Origin: Candidatus Competibacteraceae bacterium
GTDB lineage: Bacteria > Pseudomonadota > Gammaproteobacteria > Competibacterales > Competibacteraceae
Direction of reading: 5' to 3'
NCBI GenBank assembly: GCA_016713505.1
Contig: JADJPA010000001.1
Coordinates: 1,997,501-2,061,500, forward strand
DNA: 64,000 bases
Shown here in pieces: positions 16,818 through 26,388 of the stretch (position 1 is its first letter; every line of letters starts with the position of its first letter). Both the position numbers and the translations under genes were made by a program. The notes beneath the pieces were generated by a model. It was not told the origin of the DNA. It made no database searches and saw nothing but the letters and a program-made list of their open reading frames with translations.

Positions 16818-17639
16818 CTACCACCACCGCCACCCGTGCTGGCTGAAAAATAAGGTCGCCGACCGCAGGAACAATCCGACGTGCCGCAGACCCTTGCGCG
16901 CGGCATGGCCGCCGAGATGGACGATGCGGATTTGCGGCGCGCACGCCAGCCGCGCCACCGCCGCCAGCCGCAAGCTCAAATCGAAATCCTCGAAATACAG
17001 GAAATACTCCGGGCGAAATCCGCCGATCCGCTCCAGCGCCTCCCGCCGGCACAGCATGAAGCAGCCGCTGGCGATGGGCGGGTCCCACAACACCTCTTCA
17101 CCCATTTTGTCGCGCAATTCGTAGCGGTCCAGGCGGGCCTGAAAACGCCGGCGCAGCCAGCCGGGCGCAAAGCCGCGCAGCGCCAAATCCATCACCGTCG
17201 GATAATGTTTGCACAAGTATTGGGGCCGACCGTCGCCGCCCCACGCCGCCGGCGCGACCAACCCCGCATCGGAATGGGCGATCAGAAACGCCAGCCCCTC
17301 GCTCAGCGCATCCTCTTCCAGCAGGACATCGGGATTGAGGATCAAATGAAAATCCCCCGCTCCCCGCTGCAAGGCCAGATTGTGACCGGTCCCATAACCC
17401 ACGTTGCCGTGGCCGCTCAGCAGTTCGGAGCCGGCGGCGAACCGCGTCGAATCCAGCAACTTTCGCAGCGGTTCGCGCCAGCCGGCGCCCGGACCGTTGT
17501 CCACCACCACCAGCCGCGCCGAATCCAGCAACTGCCGCTGGCGGGCGTGAGCCAGCGCTCGATCGAGCCGTTCCAGCACCTGCGCCAACACCGGCATTTC
17601 CGGCGCGTGCGTGATGATGGCAATGGTTAATGATGTCAC
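16818..17639 (-). CDS. family 2 glycosyltransferase (rhamnosyltransferase-like)
   Basis: A 273-residue GT-A enzyme with the DxD-type region LILNPDVLLEED and the rhamnosyltransferase-like end ASGCFMLCRREAL followed by YFLYFEDFDLSLR. This layout is shared with WbbL-type rhamnosyltransferases. dTDP-rhamnose genes occur 37 kb away in the same window, so rhamnose transfer is plausible but not shown. The start is 3 bases after the stop of the methyltransferase gene. It has no membrane segment and should act on a lipid-linked acceptor in the cytoplasm. Confidence 0.85.
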   Translation of the reverse strand: MTSLTIAIITHAPEMPVLAQVLERLDRALAHARQRQLLDSARLVVVDNGPGAGWREPLRKLLDSTRFAAGSELLSGHGNVGYGTGHNLALQRGAGDFHLILNPDVLLEEDALSEGLAFLIAHSDAGLVAPAAWGGDGRPQYLCKHYPTVMDLALRGFAPGWLRRRFQARLDRYELRDKMGEEVLWDPPIASGCFMLCRREALERIGGFRPEYFLYFEDFDLSLRLAAVARLACAPQIRIVHLGGHAARKGLRHVGLFLRSATLFFSQHGWRWW

Positions 17640-17642
17640 GCT

Positions 17643-19148
17643 TCAACCACGCCAGCGCCGCCGCAGTCCCGCCCACACTCGCTCGCGCCAGGAGCCGCGC
17701 CAGGTTTCGATTGCGGCGGCCCGCTCGCTCGACCGCGCGGCCAGAATAGCCAATTCCTTTTCCAGCGCGCTTTTGGCCTCCGTTTGAACGGCCAACTTTC
17801 CTTCCAAATCCGTGCTTTTGGCGATCCAGGCCGCCACGCTTGCTTCCAGTTCGGCCGCTCGATTCGCCAACGTCGCGTTGCTGGCTTGCAATGCCTGCAT
17901 CTGCCCGGTCAACGCGGCCTGCAACGCCGCCGCATCCCGGCGCGGGACGCAATCCTGAACCAATGCCAGATAATCCAGCGACATCGGCCAGGACAGTTCC
18001 ACGGCTAGCTCACCGCCGCCCTGTAATGACGCCAGCGCCGAAGCGGGAACGGGCAGTTCCAGATTCGGATCTTCTCCGGCCAGCAGCACCAGCAACCCAT
18101 CGGCGGCAGAATCCCGTTCCGCAAACGCCAGTTGCTGGCCGGGTCGGGCCGCCAAGCTGGCGCGCTGGCCGTCCCACTGCCACAGCAACCGATTCTTGCC
18201 ATCCCGCAAGGCCAACGCATACAGCCGCAGCACGCCCGGACGATCCGAGAGATCGAGACGCAACGCTTCAGGAGGGCTGGCAAGCTCGGGAACCGAAAGC
18301 AGTACCGTTTGCCGGGTTGCCCCGATCCGTCCCCAACGCACGCGGCTGTCGCTTTCCCGGTAACTTGCCTCCGGCGCGCGCCAAAACAGTTGACAGGCAA
18401 ACCGCAACTCAGGCGCCGGACATGCCAGCGGCGGCAATTCGATCCCGTCCGCCTCGGTCGCGGCCCGCGCCGAAACGATGTACTGATAAACCAATGCCTC
18501 CGGCCGGCCCAACAAACCGCGCCGCAGAGCCGGTGGCAGGGCATCCAAATAACGGCCCGCGAACTCGGACTCTCGCAAATCTCGAATCACCACATCGACT
18601 GCCACCGCCCGCAACTGGGTCTCTTCCAACAGCCTCACCAGCGAGCGAAGAGTAAAAAACCGCAGATGAGTTTCGTCAAGCAAACCTTCCGGGCGGTAGC
18701 GGAAATCTCCGGCCAGCAAATCGGCGATCAAGCCCGCATAAGCCACGTTCGGCACGGAGGCGAGCACCTGACCGTTTGGAGCCAGCAGCTCGCTCAATTG
18801 GGCCAGCAGGTCGGCGGGCCGACGCAGATGTTCCAGAACGTCGGCGCAGATGATGAAATCGTACCGGCGGCCGGCACAGGGTTCGACCAGCGCGATCCGT
18901 TCCAGATCGGCGCAGTGCAAGCGGCGGTACCACGGCGCGGCTTCGGCCGCGGCGGCGGGATTGGACTCGACGCCGTCCACGATGCAATGCAGTCGCTCCG
19001 CCAGATAGCGCCCCAACACGCCCGGACCCGCTCCCAAATCGAGAACCTGACTGCCCGGCCGGACCAGCCGGGCGAGCTTGGCCAACGAATCCTGACCGTC
19101 AGGGTCCAGCGCGCGGTGGTAAACGTGAACGGCGGGAACGGCGGACAT
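17643..19148 (-). CDS. SAM methyltransferase with C-terminal coiled coil
   Basis: A 501-residue protein. Residues 1-200 are a class I methyltransferase with VLDLGAGPGVLGRYLA as motif I and FIICADVLEHL as a later core motif. The middle (about 220-400) is a beta-rich region of unknown type. The last 100 residues are a heptad-like coiled coil (LQAALTGQMQALQASNATL) ending in a basic tail. Methyltransferase-coiled-coil proteins often measure or cap growing O-polysaccharides. The start is the ATG at 19148, 16 bases after the previous stop; earlier in-frame codons lie inside the neighbouring gene. Confidence 0.8.
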   Translation of the reverse strand: MSAVPAVHVYHRALDPDGQDSLAKLARLVRPGSQVLDLGAGPGVLGRYLAERLHCIVDGVESNPAAAAEAAPWYRRLHCADLERIALVEPCAGRRYDFIICADVLEHLRRPADLLAQLSELLAPNGQVLASVPNVAYAGLIADLLAGDFRYRPEGLLDETHLRFFTLRSLVRLLEETQLRAVAVDVVIRDLRESEFAGRYLDALPPALRRGLLGRPEALVYQYIVSARAATEADGIELPPLACPAPELRFACQLFWRAPEASYRESDSRVRWGRIGATRQTVLLSVPELASPPEALRLDLSDRPGVLRLYALALRDGKNRLLWQWDGQRASLAARPGQQLAFAERDSAADGLLVLLAGEDPNLELPVPASALASLQGGGELAVELSWPMSLDYLALVQDCVPRRDAAALQAALTGQMQALQASNATLANRAAELEASVAAWIAKSTDLEGKLAVQTEAKSALEKELAILAARSSERAAAIETWRGSWRERVWAGLRRRWRG

Positions 19149-19164
19149 GGCCCTCAACCCTAGT

Positions 19165-20271
19165 TCAGCCGCGCCGGCAGAGCGCCAGCAAACCGTCCTG
19201 CATCCGTTCGCGCAGACGCCAGGGCGAGACGCGGCGTTGCGACTGCACGATGGCGCGCTTTCGCCAACAGCGCGGCAAACCGCGCAAGGCGGCCCATTTC
19301 GCGCGCAGGATAATCCGGCCTTGACCGCGCAGCACAAACCAAACCACTTCGATCAGATTCAACAGCAGATGCTGCGGCAGATACCGCCAGAACAACGGTC
19401 CCGGCATATTTTTGCACCAAGTCCAAACCAGATTGCGATGGCCGTGATAGATCGAGAACGCGCTGCGCCGGCCGGTCAGCGCCGAACCGACGTGCCGGAC
19501 GACGGCATCCGGCACGTAGCGGCACCGATGCCCGCGCAATTGCAGTCGAAAACCCACATCGACATCTTCGAAATAGCAAAAATAATCCTCGTCGAAACCG
19601 CTGATCTCACAAAACGCCTCGCGGCGATAAAGAGCCGCCGCCGCGCAGGCCGCAAAGAGTTCGCCCGCTTCGCGCTCCTCTGAACTCACAGGCCGGCCGT
19701 GGTCGCGCCGCCAGGCCAAGCCGCTGACATGATAGATGTCGCCGGTGCCATCCAAGCGATTGGGATCCCAGGCATCCACCAGCCGCGATCCGAAGCTGGC
19801 GCATTCAGGATAAGCGCCCCCCGCTTGCAGCAAGCGCTCCAGCCAATCCGGCGCGGGAAAGGCGTCGGGATTGAGCAAAGCCAGCCATTCCACCTCGCCC
19901 GCTTGCCGCGCCGCTAGGTTGTTGGCGGCCGCGAAGCCGATATTCTGCGCCATTCGAACCAGCGCGACGCCGGGATACTCAGCGTCCAAACGGTCGGCCG
20001 AACCGTCCTGGCTGGCGTTATCCACCACGATGACCCGCTCGGGCTGGCGCGTTTGCGCGCGCACGTGGCGCAAACACTCAGCCAGCAACGCGCCGCTGTT
20101 GAAATTGACGATGATGACCGCCACGCTCGCTGGCACTATCGCGCTCCACGGCCGATCACCGACCTGGGTCCTGTTATCGCTGATTCGGTTCCACATCGGA
20201 GGGCAATGCCCTAGAATGCCGCTCCGGTTGGCATCCCGTTTCCGGAAAGGGTGCCACGATAGCCGCTCCAT
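19165..20271 (-). CDS. family 2 glycosyltransferase
   Basis: A GT-A glycosyltransferase of up to 368 residues. The fold begins at AVIIVNFNSGALLAE near residue 50, followed by VVDNASQDGS, LNPDAFPAPDW and the FEDVDVGFRLQLRGHR block typical of rhamnosyltransferase-like GT2s. A hydrophobic stretch near the end (HLLLNLIEVVWFVLRG) may touch the membrane. The first 45 residues look unlike the family, so the true start may be ATG at 20196 or later. It is the promoter-proximal gene of the six-gene minus operon and diverges from the gene at 20335. Confidence 0.85.
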   Translation of the reverse strand: MERLSWHPFRKRDANRSGILGHCPPMWNRISDNRTQVGDRPWSAIVPASVAVIIVNFNSGALLAECLRHVRAQTRQPERVIVVDNASQDGSADRLDAEYPGVALVRMAQNIGFAAANNLAARQAGEVEWLALLNPDAFPAPDWLERLLQAGGAYPECASFGSRLVDAWDPNRLDGTGDIYHVSGLAWRRDHGRPVSSEEREAGELFAACAAAALYRREAFCEISGFDEDYFCYFEDVDVGFRLQLRGHRCRYVPDAVVRHVGSALTGRRSAFSIYHGHRNLVWTWCKNMPGPLFWRYLPQHLLLNLIEVVWFVLRGQGRIILRAKWAALRGLPRCWRKRAIVQSQRRVSPWRLRERMQDGLLALCRRG

Positions 20272-20334
20272 CCAGCCGAAATCAACCTCAGCCTACCCGG
20301 CGACCACAACCCCCCGACCTCACCGACGATTGTT

Positions 20335-22437
20335 ATGCCCAGCAAAATTCGCATTTTGGCCGGCCGCGGCGCGCTCGTCGTGTATCGTCGGCTGCCGCTG
20401 CCGCTGCCCGTTAAATGGCGCATCAAATCGTTCCTGTACCGGCATTTGGGTCCGCTGCTAAAGAGTAGCGCCAACTATCAACAATGGTTGATTCAGACCT
20501 CGGCCGGCCAGCCGGCGACCGGGCCAGCACCTGATTCAACCCACGCCTTGCCACCGCCTCCCACACCGCCGGCCATGGTGAAAATCGGCCCGCAAGGCGT
20601 CGAAGGCTTGGTGGCCGGGCTGGCATTCACAGCGCCCGAGGAGCCGCTGGTTTCGGTGATCGTGCCGGTGTTCAACCAAATCGACTATACCGCGTGCTGT
20701 CTGGCCTCGATCCACCGCCAGCCGCCCGCTGCCCGTTACGAACTGATCGTCGTGGACGATGGCTCCAGCGACGCCACCGAACGCCTGCTCGGCGCGATTC
20801 CGGGCTTGCGCTATCTCCGCAACCCGGAAAATCTCGGTTTTCTGCGCACCGCCAACCGGGGCGCGGCCGAGGCGCGGGGCCGTTACCTGCTGTTTCTGAA
20901 CAACGACACCCAAGTTCTGCCAGGTTGGCTCGACCGGCTGCTGGAGGTCTTCGCCACCCGCTCAGATGCCGGCGTCGTCGGGGCCAAGCTGATTTATCCG
21001 AGCGGCCATTTGCAGGAGGCCGGCGCCGCCCTGCGTCAGGATGGGACGGTGGATTTGATCGGTTTGAACGACGATCCCGCCAAACCGCAGTACAACACCC
21101 TGCGGGAAGTCGATCACTGCTCCGGCGCGGGCCTGCTGATCGAAACCGCCTTGTTCCGGGAGCTCGGCGGCTTCGATGACATTTACGCGCCGGCCTATTT
21201 CGAAGACTGCGACCTGTCGCTGCGCGTGCGGCAGCGGGGCCGCAAAATCTATTATCAGCCCGCCGCCGAAATCATTCACCATCTGAGTGTCACCACTCAG
21301 CAAGACGGCCACAAGGCACGCCAGATCGAGCGCAACAAACACCTTTATCTGGAGCGCTGGGGCTCGACCTTGCAAGCGCTTGACCGAGTTCGACTGATCG
21401 CTTTTTACTTGCCGCAGTACCATCCGATTCCCGAAAACGACCACTGGTGGGGCAAAGGCTTCACCGAATGGACCAACGTCACCAAGGCCGTGCCGAACTT
21501 CGTCGATCATTACCAGCCGCGATTGCCGGCGGATTTGGGCTTTTACGATCTGCGCGTGCCGGAAGTGCGCGAAGAACAGGCCGCTCTGGCGCGGCGGTAC
21601 GGGATTTACGGCTTTTGTTATTACTACTATTGGTTCGCCGGCAAGCGTTTGCTGAACCGGCCGCTGGATGAGGTGGTGCAATCCGGCCGCCCGGATTTTC
21701 CGTTTTGCGTGTGTTGGGCCAACGAAAACTGGAGCCGGCGCTGGGACGGTCTGGATTCTGAAATCCTGATCGCTCAGGAACACTCGGATGAGGACGATCT
21801 AAACTTCATCCGCACTCTCGAACCCGCCTTGCGCGACCACCGCTATATTCGAATCAACGGCCGGCCGTTGCTGCTGGTCTATCAACCCGGCTTGCTGCCG
21901 GACGCGACCCGGACCGCCGCAATCTGGCGGCGTTACTGTCGGGACGCGGGCATCGGCGAACCGTATCTGATGGTGGTGCAAAGCCTCGGGTTTACCGCCG
22001 ATCCGAACAATTTCGGTTTTGACGCCGCCGTCGAATTTCCGCCTCATGCCATGTCGGTGCTGGCCGAACGCCCGGCGCAGGTGCTAAATCCCGATTTTCA
22101 AGGCCGGTTTTACGATTATCCCGCCACCGCCGAATTTTTCATGAACCGCCCGCCGATGCCCTACCCGTTTTTCCGTACCGCGATGCCCTGCTGGGACAAC
22201 ACCGCCCGCCGTCAGGATACCAGCGATATTTTTCTCGATAGCACGCCCGACCGCTACCAGCGCTGGTTGCAACATCTCGTCCGACAGACTCGCCAGTTGA
22301 AGTTCGGCGAAGAGCGCGTCGTATTCGTCAACGCCTGGAACGAATGGGCCGAGGGCAACTATCTGGAACCGGACAGAAAATTAGGTCACCGCTACCTGGA
22401 AGCCACCCGCAGCGCCCTGGACTTGCGGCAATGTTAG
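20335..22437 (+). CDS. GT2 glycosyltransferase fused to a WbsX-type domain
   Basis: A 700-residue two-domain protein. Residues about 105-330 are a GT-A GT2 (VSVIVPVFNQ, VVDDGSSDAT, FLNNDTQVLPGW, YFEDCDLSLRVRQRGRK). From about residue 350 to the end there is a WbsX/GH99-like domain, with IAFYLPQYHPIPEND, WWGKGFTEWTNV, FCVCWANENWSRRWDG and VFVNAWNEWAEGNYLEPD. WbsX domains occur in O-antigen clusters and are thought to be alpha-mannan or rhamnan-related. The fusion suggests sugar addition and a second glycan activity in one chain. It starts a two-gene plus-strand set; the next ATG overlaps its stop. Confidence 0.88.
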   Translation: MPSKIRILAGRGALVVYRRLPLPLPVKWRIKSFLYRHLGPLLKSSANYQQWLIQTSAGQPATGPAPDSTHALPPPPTPPAMVKIGPQGVEGLVAGLAFTAPEEPLVSVIVPVFNQIDYTACCLASIHRQPPAARYELIVVDDGSSDATERLLGAIPGLRYLRNPENLGFLRTANRGAAEARGRYLLFLNNDTQVLPGWLDRLLEVFATRSDAGVVGAKLIYPSGHLQEAGAALRQDGTVDLIGLNDDPAKPQYNTLREVDHCSGAGLLIETALFRELGGFDDIYAPAYFEDCDLSLRVRQRGRKIYYQPAAEIIHHLSVTTQQDGHKARQIERNKHLYLERWGSTLQALDRVRLIAFYLPQYHPIPENDHWWGKGFTEWTNVTKAVPNFVDHYQPRLPADLGFYDLRVPEVREEQAALARRYGIYGFCYYYYWFAGKRLLNRPLDEVVQSGRPDFPFCVCWANENWSRRWDGLDSEILIAQEHSDEDDLNFIRTLEPALRDHRYIRINGRPLLLVYQPGLLPDATRTAAIWRRYCRDAGIGEPYLMVVQSLGFTADPNNFGFDAAVEFPPHAMSVLAERPAQVLNPDFQGRFYDYPATAEFFMNRPPMPYPFFRTAMPCWDNTARRQDTSDIFLDSTPDRYQRWLQHLVRQTRQLKFGEERVVFVNAWNEWAEGNYLEPDRKLGHRYLEATRSALDLRQC

Positions 22438-23846
22438 GAACGGGGTTGGTGGTCCGTTCGCGGCGGCTCCTGGGCGCTCTTCGCACCGCCTTGGGCCGTC
22501 ATGCCGGCTTGCTGGGATTGCTGCGCCGAAGCATTGCCGTTTTGCGCGCTGAAGGCTGGTCGGGCATCGTTTTGCGGTGGAAATTGCTGTTCGGCGCGCA
22601 ACGCCGCAGCGAACCAAACCCGCCAATGGATCGCGACGGGTCCGATCCGTCCGATCCGAACAATCCCACGCCCTCAGCGCCGCCGGATACTCGCTGGCGC
22701 CAGCGCCATCGAACCGACTTGCTACCGGGCGCTGTTTTGGTCGGCCATCCCTATGCGGTGCTGGGGAGAGGTGAGGACGTGCGCACCGGAACCTGCGCTT
22801 TCGCCGCCGCCGCTATTCCTTTCACGCTGCGCAACACCTTTGGCGATTACGGCAAGGAAATGGCGGTTTTCCAGCAGAATTTTCCATACCTGGATCGAAT
22901 CGATGCCCGCATCGCCCGCAAGGCCAATGTGTTTTATCTCAACGCCAATGAAATGGACGACGCTTTTGTCCATCTCGGCGCGAATTTCTTCACGGGTTGC
23001 TACAACATCGGTTATTGGGCTTGGGAGCTGAGCGCGTTTCCAGATGCGTGGCTGAGCGCGTTCCGTTACGTGGATGAAATTTGGGTGCATACGCGCTTTA
23101 TTCAACAAGCGGTTGCCGATAAAGCGCCCTGTCCGGTGCTTTGTATGCCGGTCGCGGTGGAGCCGGTCAGTTCCGCGAAATTTTCGCGGGCTTATTTCGG
23201 GTTGCCCGACGATGGATTTCTAGTGCTTTTTTTCTTCGATTTTCGTTCCTTCATTCACCGCAAGAATCCTGAAGCGGCATTGCACGCCTTCTTCCTCGCC
23301 TTTCATCATGAGCCTGCTACCTCAGCCAAACTGATCATCAAAGTGAACGGCGCGGACGCCCGGCCTGACGACTATCAGGCTTTTCTGGCTTCCGAGGCCG
23401 TGCGCGATCCACGGGTCATCCTGATCGATCGGATCATGGAGGATTGGGAGATTACGGAACTGGTCCGGCTGTGTGATTGTTTTCTGTCGCTGCACCGCTC
23501 GGAGGGATTCGGGCGCGGTTTGGCGGAGGCGATGTATTTTGGCAAGCCCGTCATTGCCACCGGTTATTCCGGTAATGTCGATTTCATGAACGAAGCCAAT
23601 TCTTGCTTGATTGATTACACGCTGATTCCAGTGGGTGCCGATCAATACCCCTATGGAGCCGGTCAAATTTGGGCCGAACCGGATGTGGAACAAGCGGCGT
23701 GGTATCTGCGACGGCTGGTCAAGGAACCTGAATACGCTGCGGAAATCGGTCAGCGCGCCGCCCACTATATTCAAACTTATCACAGTTACGCCGCAATCGG
23801 CGCTCGCCACCGGCGGCGGCTGGAAAAGCTTGGTTTACTGGGTTGA
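22431..23846 (+). CDS. family 4 glycosyltransferase
   Basis: A 471-residue protein with a GT-B-like C-terminal half. FDFRSFIHRKNPEAALHAF opens the donor domain and LHRSEGFGRGLAEAMYFGKP carries the conserved glutamates. The first 100 residues are basic and proline-rich and not recognisable. The ATG at 22431 overlaps the stop of the preceding gene by 7 bases, so they are co-translated; longer starts lie inside that gene. The specificity is unknown. It is the last gene on the plus strand before the long minus operon. Confidence 0.85.
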   Translation: MLGTGLVVRSRRLLGALRTALGRHAGLLGLLRRSIAVLRAEGWSGIVLRWKLLFGAQRRSEPNPPMDRDGSDPSDPNNPTPSAPPDTRWRQRHRTDLLPGAVLVGHPYAVLGRGEDVRTGTCAFAAAAIPFTLRNTFGDYGKEMAVFQQNFPYLDRIDARIARKANVFYLNANEMDDAFVHLGANFFTGCYNIGYWAWELSAFPDAWLSAFRYVDEIWVHTRFIQQAVADKAPCPVLCMPVAVEPVSSAKFSRAYFGLPDDGFLVLFFFDFRSFIHRKNPEAALHAFFLAFHHEPATSAKLIIKVNGADARPDDYQAFLASEAVRDPRVILIDRIMEDWEITELVRLCDCFLSLHRSEGFGRGLAEAMYFGKPVIATGYSGNVDFMNEANSCLIDYTLIPVGADQYPYGAGQIWAEPDVEQAAWYLRRLVKEPEYAAEIGQRAAHYIQTYHSYAAIGARHRRRLEKLGLLG

Positions 23847-23919
23847 TCTCAACCGATTTTCAAGCTTCCATTCATAGAGACAACAGGAAAAACTTCAATA
23901 AATATAATTTATTTCCTCA

Positions 23920-25527
23920 CTAACTCTTTCGCTTATAGAGATAGGCTCCTCGCTTCAAATGCAGATCCCAATAAGGATGCGTGAACTCCCCGACCAATTC
24001 GTAAGCATTAGAGAACCAGGGTCGTTCATGAGGTGAGTATTTCCCGGGCCACGATACGATCAGATAAGCTGGCGCATAAGTTGTGAAAGGATAGTCCAAA
24101 TTTCCCGTCATAATGTTTTTCGCGACACCAGGGCTTGTCAGCCCAAGCTCATCGACGGTCTGATAGCGAGGACCCAACTTAAAACCCAGCGCTCCAGGCT
24201 CGGCAGTCGCTATTGAGGTGCCGTTTGGTTCATGAGTTTTTAGATAATCGATAATTGGATCATAGCTAGTCAGTTGCAAATTCATATTACGCTCAATCAA
24301 TAATTGATGCAGGTCGTAACGCAAAGCATTAAGATTAATAAAAATCAAAGAGGCTGCTACCACCAATACGATCACTTTTATCTTAAAAAGTATAGGCGTC
24401 ACTTTATTCCAGAATCCCTCCAAAAGATCAACCAGCGCGAGAAGTCCACACAACACTAAAATTACACAAAGGGGAAATACATACCAAAACCAGAAGCTGA
24501 CATTAAGCAAGCTGTAAAAAATAACCTGTCCAAAACCAAAAGCCAGCAAACAACTAATAAAAGCCAGCAAACGATTGCCAAGCAAACCCCACCATGCCTG
24601 CAACCCTTTTTTACTCAGAATATGCATCAATAAACTACCAGAAATGAGCACCACCACTGCCATGACGATTGTCCATCTCAGGCGTTGCATGAGTTCTCTT
24701 GAGGTAGCTTCAATAGTAAAACTCCTAAAATCACCGAGAAGCGGTTGTGCACGTTTAGCAATCAAAGTCTCAGGGAATACTTGGCCAAAGTAAAAACCAC
24801 AGAACCCAAACCAAAGAAATGAAATCAATCCATATCCGACGAGCAATAGAATTAATCGATGACGATAGTTTTCTGTGAACCCCGAATGTATCCACAATAA
24901 AAAGAGCCAAACTGCCAATATAACGGCATACAAGAGCGAATCTGGCCGAAAAGTCGTTGTTATACCAAGCAAAATTCCGGCCCAAAAAGAATGCTCCCTA
25001 TAGATTAAAAGGTAGCCAGACCACCCCAAAAACGCTAAAAACAAATAGGTTTCATGTCCAGCAGCGGCGCTCATATATTCAGCCGGAAACAAGTAAAGAG
25101 CAAATACTGATGAAATCAAAAAAGCCCAATGCTGGGCAATATGGTGCAACACTATTCGATACGCCAAGATTACAATGGCCCCAATCGAAACAGCCGAAAT
25201 CCAATGAGCAATCAAAGGAATCTGATCTCCACTCAGCCAAGGCAATTGGCCTAGCCATAATGTAGATAGACCATCGACTATCCATGAAAGTCCAGCAAGC
25301 AAAATAGCCATTCCCATCGCGGTAGAACCAAAATAACGTTCCCTTTCATTAAAAACGAGTCCAATTCCAAATTCTAGGTTTTGTGCATAACGATAGGTAA
25401 TATAGGAATCATCCAATCCATATAGATCATTGTAGCGAATATAAAAAAAAACCAAGACTGCAAGAAGTAAAAAGATGGTTAAATTCATTAATTGCGATGG
25501 CAATTTCACCTTAAAATGATTCATCAT
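23920..25527 (-). CDS. polytopic GT-C glycosyltransferase, AftB-like
   Basis: A 535-residue protein with about ten hydrophobic segments. Just after the first segment comes DDSYITYRYAQNL followed by GIGLVFNERERYFGS. The same layout (DD, then ITxRYAxN, then GLVxN) marks the periplasmic loop of AftB-type arabinofuranosyltransferases and related GT-C proteins, where the acidic pair is catalytic. It is the last gene of the operon holding the HAD-UbiA, DprE1-like and DprE2-like genes, so a lipid-linked arabinofuranose donor is the best guess. The gene is visibly richer in A and T than every neighbour, a sign of recent transfer. Confidence 0.75.
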   Translation of the reverse strand: MMNHFKVKLPSQLMNLTIFLLLAVLVFFYIRYNDLYGLDDSYITYRYAQNLEFGIGLVFNERERYFGSTAMGMAILLAGLSWIVDGLSTLWLGQLPWLSGDQIPLIAHWISAVSIGAIVILAYRIVLHHIAQHWAFLISSVFALYLFPAEYMSAAAGHETYLFLAFLGWSGYLLIYREHSFWAGILLGITTTFRPDSLLYAVILAVWLFLLWIHSGFTENYRHRLILLLVGYGLISFLWFGFCGFYFGQVFPETLIAKRAQPLLGDFRSFTIEATSRELMQRLRWTIVMAVVVLISGSLLMHILSKKGLQAWWGLLGNRLLAFISCLLAFGFGQVIFYSLLNVSFWFWYVFPLCVILVLCGLLALVDLLEGFWNKVTPILFKIKVIVLVVAASLIFINLNALRYDLHQLLIERNMNLQLTSYDPIIDYLKTHEPNGTSIATAEPGALGFKLGPRYQTVDELGLTSPGVAKNIMTGNLDYPFTTYAPAYLIVSWPGKYSPHERPWFSNAYELVGEFTHPYWDLHLKRGAYLYKRKS

Positions 25528-25538
25528 GAAAAGCTCTT

Positions 25539-26261
25539 TTATTTATTAATATCATTGATTCGATTCAGATCATTCTTGGTCATTACAAATACATCCATAA
25601 ACTCGCCATCAATTCCCAACTTCCGATCATGTAACACATAAACGCTAGTCCGATAGCCGCTCCAGCGTTCGACCAATTGGAGAAAATCCGCGCCGTAATC
25701 CCAAGTGACCAAAGAACCCTCGGCGGAAATCGGATTGCCGTGATAGGCCGGCTCCAGAACATGAATTACTTGGCCGCCCTCCAAGCGGGCGCGCTGGCGG
25801 CTTTGCAATAAATCCTTGTGCTTTGGTGTGCTAAAGACATGCATTCCTCCCGGTCGCAACACGCGCGAAATTTCCGCCAATGCTCGCTGCGGTGAAAAAA
25901 CGTGTTCGAGCACATCCTGAGTGATAAATAGATCGAAGCTTTCGTCAGCGAAGGTCAGTTGTTCGAGATTCTCGCAGCGCGCTCCACCACGGCTTTGACC
26001 CGGCTCCCAATCGTCGAAATAGTAAGAAAACGAATATTGCGAACAGTGATCGCGAAAGAACCAGAAGCTAGGTGAGCTTTCATGAATGAGGGTTTTTTTC
26101 CAATCCGGCCGCACGAGATTGAGCACTTGTACCAGCGCGCGTTGGCGAGGAATACTCTGGCATTTCGTACACAGGTAATGATCGCGCAGCCAGGCTTGTT
26201 CGGCGACGAATCGGGTCGGTCCTTCACAGATCGGGCAATATCCTTCATGTTCAAAGAGCAT
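25539..26261 (-). CDS. class I SAM methyltransferase with N-terminal zinc-ribbon-like cysteines
   Basis: A 240-residue methyltransferase. Near the N-terminus are CPICEG and CTKC, about 20 residues apart, a likely zinc ribbon. It has LFITQDVLEHVFSPQRAL and EISRVLRPGG, the late motifs of Methyltransf_11. Motif I is weak. The start is taken as ATG at 26261, which has GGAGG 6 bases upstream; an ATG at 26345 would add 28 basic residues (ALKRAYFGFWRRRLRR). It lies between the DprE2-like and GT-C genes and probably methylates a sugar of the same glycan. The substrate is not known. Confidence 0.8.
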   Translation of the reverse strand: MLFEHEGYCPICEGPTRFVAEQAWLRDHYLCTKCQSIPRQRALVQVLNLVRPDWKKTLIHESSPSFWFFRDHCSQYSFSYYFDDWEPGQSRGGARCENLEQLTFADESFDLFITQDVLEHVFSPQRALAEISRVLRPGGMHVFSTPKHKDLLQSRQRARLEGGQVIHVLEPAYHGNPISAEGSLVTWDYGADFLQLVERWSGYRTSVYVLHDRKLGIDGEFMDVFVMTKNDLNRINDINK

Positions 26262-26388
26262 CGATTGCCTCCGAGCTATTCTGCTCATCCACCGACGCAG
26301 TCGCCGACGCCAAAAACCGAAATACGCCCTTTTTAACGCAAGCATTTCGATGGATCACGATCAGGGCTAGCTACTACAGCGCCGGGCG

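Noticed and set aside
23847..23919. AT-rich near-palindrome AATAAATATAATTTATT in the convergent gap
   Set aside because: The match is imperfect and there is no GC stem, so it does not qualify as a terminator or operator.
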